A stretch of DNA of 11,071 nucleotides from Gammaproteobacteria bacterium (lineage in GTDB: Bacteria > Pseudomonadota > Gammaproteobacteria > SZUA-152), in contig JAUVNZ010000031.1 of the NCBI GenBank assembly GCA_030599435.1, forward strand, positions 1-11,071, given 5' to 3'. The position numbers and the translations under genes are program-made. Positions 7,015 to 11,071 of the stretch are shown one piece after another (the first letter of the stretch is position 1; each line of letters opens with the position of its first letter). The notes beneath the pieces are model-generated. The model was not told the DNA's origin, searched no databases, and worked only from the letters and a program-made list of their open reading frames with translations.

Positions 7015-7329
7015 TTATTTACCGAGGGACAGCACGAAATCAACAAGTCTTTCTATATTTGCATCAGATACACGTGGTGAGTAAGGAGGCATTGGAGCTG
7101 GACCCCACGTACCTTTACCGCCTTTTTTAACTTTGCCAATCAGCAAAGCTTTGGCACCAGCATCACCTTTGTATTTTTTAGCAATATCAGTCCAGGCTGG
7201 ACCAACAATTTTCTTATCAAGGCTATGGCAAGCTGAACAACCACTCTTTTTTGCCAGATCCAAATCCGCCATAGCACTACCAGATACCAGTAATGCAGCG
7301 GCCCCTAACGTAAAGATTACAGACTTCAT
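7015..7329 (-). CDS. Secreted monohaem class I cytochrome c (c551/c8-like)
   Basis: The preprotein is 104 residues. Residues 1-21 form a signal peptide (MKSVIF, hydrophobic core, SAMA cleavage site), giving a mature periplasmic protein of about 83 residues. Haem c is attached at C31-S-A-C34-H35; H35 is the proximal ligand and M80, in the WGPAPMPP motif, is the expected distal ligand. The GPAW motif (43-46) is typical of c551. It should carry single electrons between membrane complexes and a periplasmic reductase or oxidase. I chose the ATG at 7329 because GGAGGT lies seven bases upstream; an in-frame GTG at 7338 would sit directly on that ribosome site. The gene appears monocistronic with its own terminator, while the 91 bases before it presumably hold its promoter, where I saw no clear -35/-10 pair. 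Which enzyme it serves cannot be told. Confidence 0.93.
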   Translation of the reverse strand: MKSVIFTLGAAALLVSGSAMADLDLAKKSGCSACHSLDKKIVGPAWTDIAKKYKGDAGAKALLIGKVKKGGKGTWGPAPMPPYSPRVSDANIERLVDFVLSLGK

Positions 7330-7420
7330 AACACACACCTCCAGTGAAAAAAGTTTTCAATGGGTATACATTAGCAGGCGTAGCTGAACACAGACTGAAT
7401 GAGGGGTTGAACCAGTTTTT

Positions 7421-8587
7421 CTATAATAACTTATTGTATTTTATAGCTATTTTGCCTAAGCTTTGCCGCAAAGGAGACCAGGGATCAGTCCAGTTGAGGC
7501 CATTTTTCATCAACGTTTTGCAGAGCTTTAGCTCGTCGCTTACATCATCTAAATGAACGAATTCTGGTGCTGGTCCAGAGGCATTTGGGCAATCCATGCC
7601 TCCATCCAGTCCCTGGTTGTGATAATTTCCTAACGGTAACGTAATGCCAACGGTTGGCAAACCCCAGGCAGTTGTTGCCGTGGCTTCACAGGCCCCTCCA
7701 TCCATTAGTCGACGCTGATGCCGCTGAGGCAATATTTTCAAAGCCAGGTCAGATAAAACCTGAAGAGCCCCACTATCAAAGGGAGTTCGACGATCGCCAA
7801 GCCGGACCACAGGACCTTTCCCAATGCGTGCGCCCGGTAAATGCCGAGATGCTTCGAGACTGACGCAGACGACAGGCCTTTTTGCTGCTTTCAGCCAACC
7901 AAGTTCGAGGTGTTTTACAGCCCCAACAAACCCAACCTCTTCCGCGCGAGTAAGCAATCCTATAAAAGAATTATTTCTTTGTTGCCGTCGAAAAATATCC
8001 ATCGCTGTTGAAACAATACAAAAAACACCCACAAGATCATCAGCAGCGCGCGTATATAATCGTTTGCCACTAACCCAGCTATGTGAGCGAAAAGTGAAAC
8101 CACCAAATAATTTTTTGGCTTTAATATTACCAATACTATCAGTCTCTTTTTTAAATCGAACGACTGCAGTATCGATAGCCAACTTTGACTTCAGTAAAGT
8201 CACATTAGATAACTGCCCCTCTGTCACAAGACCATTATCATCAGCCAACCAGACTTTTGAGCCTGTGAGATGCTTTACTGGAGATCCTCCATGCCATTTA
8301 ATAGCCAGGGAATTTTTATTCAACCAGCGTGTGCCATGAAAACCAGGGTGGTCCATATGTGCGATAAAGACACGGACTGGTTCTTTGTTTCTTTTTCGTA
8401 AAATCTGTTTATATTCGGCTTTAGAACCTATGCCGATAACAAGGTTACCAATAGGATCATAAAAGTGGGGAACATTTGCTTGATGTAAATGTTTACTAAC
8501 ACATTGAGCAACGTGTAACTCACGAAATGGAGCGGCGGGTTGTTGAAGTATATCTTTTAGAAGTCGTAAATGTTTATTGCTGAGCAT
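7421..8587 (-). CDS. M42-like zinc aminopeptidase family protein
   Basis: This 388-residue cytosolic protein (no signal peptide) has the ligand pattern of M42/M28/M20-type co-catalytic zinc peptidases: H77 in FIAHMDHPG, bridging D184 in RAADDLVG, the catalytic Glu pair E216-E217 in TRAEEVGFVGA, E245 in VSLEAS, and a C-terminal H323 in GNYHNQG. TRAEEVG-GA and the order of motifs favour the M42 glutamyl-aminopeptidase/frv group. The second metal ligand is Glu rather than the Asp common in M42, so specificity may differ. All metal positions are filled, so it is probably active on peptides. The gene starts 11 nt after the bactofilin stop, with no strong Shine-Dalgarno sequence, suggesting it is translated from the same message. 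The natural substrate is unknown. Confidence 0.8.
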   Translation of the reverse strand: MLSNKHLRLLKDILQQPAAPFRELHVAQCVSKHLHQANVPHFYDPIGNLVIGIGSKAEYKQILRKRNKEPVRVFIAHMDHPGFHGTRWLNKNSLAIKWHGGSPVKHLTGSKVWLADDNGLVTEGQLSNVTLLKSKLAIDTAVVRFKKETDSIGNIKAKKLFGGFTFRSHSWVSGKRLYTRAADDLVGVFCIVSTAMDIFRRQQRNNSFIGLLTRAEEVGFVGAVKHLELGWLKAAKRPVVCVSLEASRHLPGARIGKGPVVRLGDRRTPFDSGALQVLSDLALKILPQRHQRRLMDGGACEATATTAWGLPTVGITLPLGNYHNQGLDGGMDCPNASGPAPEFVHLDDVSDELKLCKTLMKNGLNWTDPWSPLRQSLGKIAIKYNKLL

Positions 8588-8598
8588 TCTTAGGTGGT

Positions 8599-9012
8599 TT
8601 AATCAGCTTCACGCTTATCGGTGTAACGTTTTACCTCACCCATATGGATCTCACCTTCATGAACAGCACCTTCAGCAATAGCTATAAGAGGGCAAGTAAG
8701 ACTTCCGTTGATCTTGGCTGTTGAAACAACATCTATTTTCTTTTTGGCCTTTATGTCGCCATTAACCTCTCCTGCGATAACAACATTGTCTGCAGTAATA
8801 TTACCCGTCCAAACACCACCTTCGCCAATAACCAATGTACCATCGAGGTCGCAGTCACCCATAACACGGCCAAGAATTATGCTGTGACCTGTACCAGAAA
8901 TGTTGCCTTTAAAAATATTGTCTGGACCAATACTGGTAGAAAAACCATCTAACGAGTCCAGGGTTCTTCGCCCTTTGCTTGAGGCCATGCTGATGGATGG
9001 ATCTTTTTCCAA
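8599..9012 (-). CDS. Bactofilin (polymer-forming cytoskeletal protein)
   Basis: This is a 137-residue bactofilin (DUF583) with the expected layout: a disordered N terminus (about 1-30), a repetitive beta-helix core (about 31-122) with the regular Gly/Val/Ile spacing seen in GDCDLDGTLVIGEGG and VNGDIKAKKKIDVVSTAKI, and a short charged tail. Bactofilins self-assemble into filaments without nucleotide and scaffold cell-wall or polar-localisation enzymes at the inner membrane. I chose a TTG start at 9012 because AAAGGAG lies six bases upstream; the next ATG, at residue 9, has no comparable site. A peptidase gene follows 11 nt downstream. Family assignment is firm; the cellular role here is open. 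Confidence 0.9.
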   Translation of the reverse strand: MEKDPSISMASSKGRRTLDSLDGFSTSIGPDNIFKGNISGTGHSIILGRVMGDCDLDGTLVIGEGGVWTGNITADNVVIAGEVNGDIKAKKKIDVVSTAKINGSLTCPLIAIAEGAVHEGEIHMGEVKRYTDKREAD

Positions 9013-9047
9013 GACGATCTCCTTTGTTACGGCTAGTGCCTACAGTT

Positions 9048-9087
9048 AGTAATTATTAAACCAGTGTTACTACATTCTATAATTACT
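9048..9087. repeat. 9-bp inverted repeat at the fabB 3' end
   Basis: AGTAATTAT (9048-9056) and ATAATTACT (9079-9087) are perfect inverted copies, the second overlapping the fabB stop codon. The stem is almost all A/T with a 22-base loop and no U tract, so it is a weak terminator candidate at best; read-through into the bactofilin gene is possible. Confidence 0.3.
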
Positions 9088-10300
9088 TAACAAAACGCTG
9101 AAACACTAGACAGGCATTAGTACCGCCAAAGCCAAAGCTATTAGACATCACCGTATTCAGTTTTGCATTATCGACACGTTGACGAACAATCGGTAACCCT
9201 TCTGCCTCAGGATCTAAATCATCAATATTGACAGACTCAGCAACAAAATTGCCTTCCATCATTAATAATGAATAAATAGCTTCATTAACACCGGCACCAC
9301 CAAGTGCATGCCCGGTCAAGGATTTGGTTGAACCGATTTTAGGTACGTTATCACCGAATACTTCACGAATAGCGCCCAACTCACGCGTATCACCTATTGG
9401 TGTACTCGTACCATGTGCATTGATGTAATCAATTGGGCCATCTACTGTCGACATAGCTTGTTGCATACAGCGAACTGCGCCCTCACCTGATGGCTGCACC
9501 ATATCGTAACCATCACAGGTAGCACCATAACCAACCAACTCAGCATATATCTTTGCGCCACGTTGTTGTGCATGTTCAAGCTCTTCCAGCACTAACAACC
9601 CACCGCCACCGGAGATAACAAAACCATCCCTGTTTGCATCATATGCGCGAGATGCTTTATCAGGTGTTTCATTATATTTAGATGATAGAGCTCCCATGGC
9701 ATCAAACAATACCGACTGGGTCCAATGTAACTCCTCACCACCACCTGCGAACATACAGTCCTGTTTACCTATCTGGATAAGCTCATAGGAATTACCAATG
9801 CAGTGCGCACTGGTAGAGCAAGCGGAACTAATTGAGTAACTTACACCTTTAACTTTAAATGCAGTACCAAGACAGGCAGAAGTGGTGCTGCCCATTGTGC
9901 GCGGCACCATAAAGGGGCCGACCTTACGCAGGCCTTTAGAGCGCAAGATATCAGCTGCAAGGACTGTATTTTCAGTAGATGCCCCACCGGAACCAACAAT
10001 CAAACCAGTGCGAACATTCGATATCTGCTCTTCATTAAGCCCTGCATCTTCTATCGCTTCTTTCATAGCAAGATAATTAAAAGCCGCTGCATCACCCATA
10101 AAACGCTTTAGCTTGCGATCAATTAATTCAGCAGTGTCGATATTTAGCGCGCCATGGACATGGCTACGAAATCCAAGATCCGCATATTCCTGACTAAAGC
10201 TGATACCCGAACGTCCTTCTTTTAATGAATCAGTGACTTCCTGTTTATTATTTCCAATGCTGGAAACAATACCTAAGCCGGTGACAACAACACGTCTCAC
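9083..10300 (-). CDS. fabB: 3-oxoacyl-[acyl-carrier-protein] synthase I (KAS I)
   Basis: This 405-residue protein is close to E. coli FabB in length. The catalytic triad is intact: C161 in [13 protein letters not shown]296 in NAHGTSTP and H331 in KSLTGHALG, with K326 conserved; the C-terminal glycine-rich loop GFGGTNA is present. It condenses acyl-ACP with malonyl-ACP and is the elongation enzyme required for unsaturated chains made by FabA. The start is a GTG with GAGGG eight bases upstream; this ribosome site overlaps the fabA TGA stop. The two genes are 11 nt apart and clearly cotranscribed, which is the classic fabAB operon of pseudomonads and relatives. Confidence 0.97.
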   Translation of the reverse strand: MRRVVVTGLGIVSSIGNNKQEVTDSLKEGRSGISFSQEYADLGFRSHVHGALNIDTAELIDRKLKRFMGDAAAFNYLAMKEAIEDAGLNEEQISNVRTGLIVGSGGASTENTVLAADILRSKGLRKVGPFMVPRTMGSTTSACLGTAFKVKGVSYSISSACSTSAHCIGNSYELIQIGKQDCMFAGGGEELHWTQSVLFDAMGALSSKYNETPDKASRAYDANRDGFVISGGGGLLVLEELEHAQQRGAKIYAELVGYGATCDGYDMVQPSGEGAVRCMQQAMSTVDGPIDYINAHGTSTPIGDTRELGAIREVFGDNVPKIGSTKSLTGHALGGAGVNEAIYSLLMMEGNFVAESVNIDDLDPEAEGLPIVRQRVDNAKLNTVMSNSFGFGGTNACLVFQRFVK

Positions 10301-10311
10301 GTTAAAAACCC

Positions 10312-10863
10312 TCAGAAATCTTCAGTTGAAGTAAACAGGCCAACCCGCAAGTCTTTGGCACTATAGATTTCCCTTCCATCAACTTCCATTACGGCATCGG
10401 CGATCCCCATAACCAGTTTGCGTAGTATGACGCGCTTCATACTTATACGATAGGTAACCTTTTTGTTTGCTGGAGTTACCTGTCCGAAAAATTTTACTTC
10501 ACCTGCACCTAATGCACGACCACGACCCTGGCCACCCATCCAGCCCAGATAAAATCCAACCAGCTGCCACATAGCATCTACTCCCAAGCAACCCGGCATC
10601 ACAGGGTCTCCTGGAAAATGGCATTCAAAAAACCACAAGTCTGGCGTTATATCCAGTTCAGCGATAATTTCACCTTTATTATAAGCACCACCGGTTTCTG
10701 ATATATGTTCGATACGATCACACATGAGCATAGGTGGCGATGGCAACTGCGCATTGCCAGGCCCATACATTTCACCACTTGAGCATGTTAATAGCTCTTC
10801 GCGTGAAAATTGATTTTGTCTGGACGAACTTTCAGACGTACTTTCTTTCTGGATAGATCCCAT
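10312..10863 (-). CDS. fabA: 3-hydroxydecanoyl-ACP dehydratase/isomerase
   Basis: The 183-residue protein has the FabA hot-dog fold signature: catalytic H82 ([15 protein letters not shown]) and D96 ([15 protein letters not shown]) with the same 14-residue spacing as E. coli H70/D84, and the C-terminal [12 protein letters not shown]. It dehydrates 3-hydroxyacyl-ACP and isomerises trans-2- to cis-3-decenoyl-ACP, the step that starts unsaturated fatty acid synthesis. I chose the ATG at 10863 (GGGAG lies just upstream) over a TTG at 10881. Its N terminus is about 12 residues longer than E. coli's and is Ser/Gln-rich, with no internal start that would shorten it. It leads the fabA-fabB operon. Confidence 0.97.
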   Translation of the reverse strand: MGSIQKESTSESSSRQNQFSREELLTCSSGEMYGPGNAQLPSPPMLMCDRIEHISETGGAYNKGEIIAELDITPDLWFFECHFPGDPVMPGCLGVDAMWQLVGFYLGWMGGQGRGRALGAGEVKFFGQVTPANKKVTYRISMKRVILRKLVMGIADAVMEVDGREIYSAKDLRVGLFTSTEDF

Positions 10864-11071
10864 TGCGACCAACTCTCCCAAACAATTTTAGGTCAAATTT
10901 TAATTCTTGTTGTTACTTTAGTATTACTAGCGACAGTATTACTCGCGGCCGTACTGGCAGCCATTCTGGCATCAAATATTATGAGCTCCCAGCACGCTGA
11001 TATTACCTCTGAGGCATACCAGTCAACGGCGTACACTAACACATTGCTGCTATTTTTTGCAGAACTGGCCA
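10864..11071 (+). CDS. Possible 5' part of a divergent membrane-protein gene, start unresolved
   Basis: One plus-strand frame stays open from 10816 to the right edge. From about 10885 it encodes a strongly hydrophobic run ([20 protein letters not shown]) and then a polar, Ala/Thr/Ser-rich stretch, like the first membrane helix and start of the sensor region in membrane kinases or GGDEF proteins. The start is unclear: a TTG at 10816 would overlap fabA by 48 bp, the first ATG is only at 10981, and ATT codons near 10890 would be non-standard. The minus strand is also open here in one frame, so the hydrophobic reading may be an artefact. The same stretch must hold the fabA promoter. Confidence 0.35.

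Noticed and set aside
1..11071. CRISPR arrays, tRNA or rRNA genes, insertion sequences
   Set aside because: No regular spaced repeats, cloverleaf-like sequence, transposase ORF or terminal inverted repeats with target duplications were found by reading.

Overview
The window looks like chromosomal DNA of a flagellated, Gram-negative gammaproteobacterium with moderately low G+C (low-to-mid 40s percent by eye). The clues are a FleQ/FlrA-type flagellar master regulator, an adjacent fabA-fabB pair, a PhoP/PhoQ-type two-component system with TAATG coupling, a short c551-like cytochrome and a bactofilin. I cannot name a genus. Nearly every gene lies on the minus strand; the exceptions are a 38-residue membrane ORF and a possible gene start at the right edge.

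Right to left, in the direction of transcription: (1) 10863-9083, fabA and fabB, 11 nt apart and the anaerobic unsaturated fatty acid branch. (2) 9012-7421, a bactofilin (TTG start) and an M42-like metallopeptidase, 11 nt apart. (3) 7329-7015, a secreted monohaem cytochrome c ending in a clear intrinsic terminator. (4) 6718-4605, a PhoP-like response regulator and PhoQ-like histidine kinase. (5) 4465-4581 on the plus strand, a 38-aa single-pass membrane ORF convergent with the kinase gene, preceded by about 500 bases of A+T-rich non-coding DNA with inverted and direct repeats. (6) 3969-1426, the unusual locus: a 748-residue protein that joins an intact receiver (REC) domain, a long Lys/Pro-rich linker, one membrane segment and a MacA/RND-type periplasmic adaptor, followed 18 nt later by an ABC ATPase gene cut off just after Walker A. 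(7) 1338-1, a fleQ-like sigma54 activator that runs off the left edge and lacks only its DNA-binding C terminus.

The most noteworthy item is the REC-adaptor fusion. Response-regulator receivers act in the cytoplasm, while these adaptors bridge inner- and outer-membrane components of efflux pumps. The fusion therefore suggests a pump, or a former pump, whose periplasmic adaptor senses or is gated by phosphorylation inside the cell. The partner ATPase at this locus is broken, so the adaptor is either orphaned, works with a transporter encoded elsewhere, or has taken on another role. A perfect 9-bp inverted repeat abuts its ribosome binding site. The rest of the window is ordinary housekeeping and signalling content.
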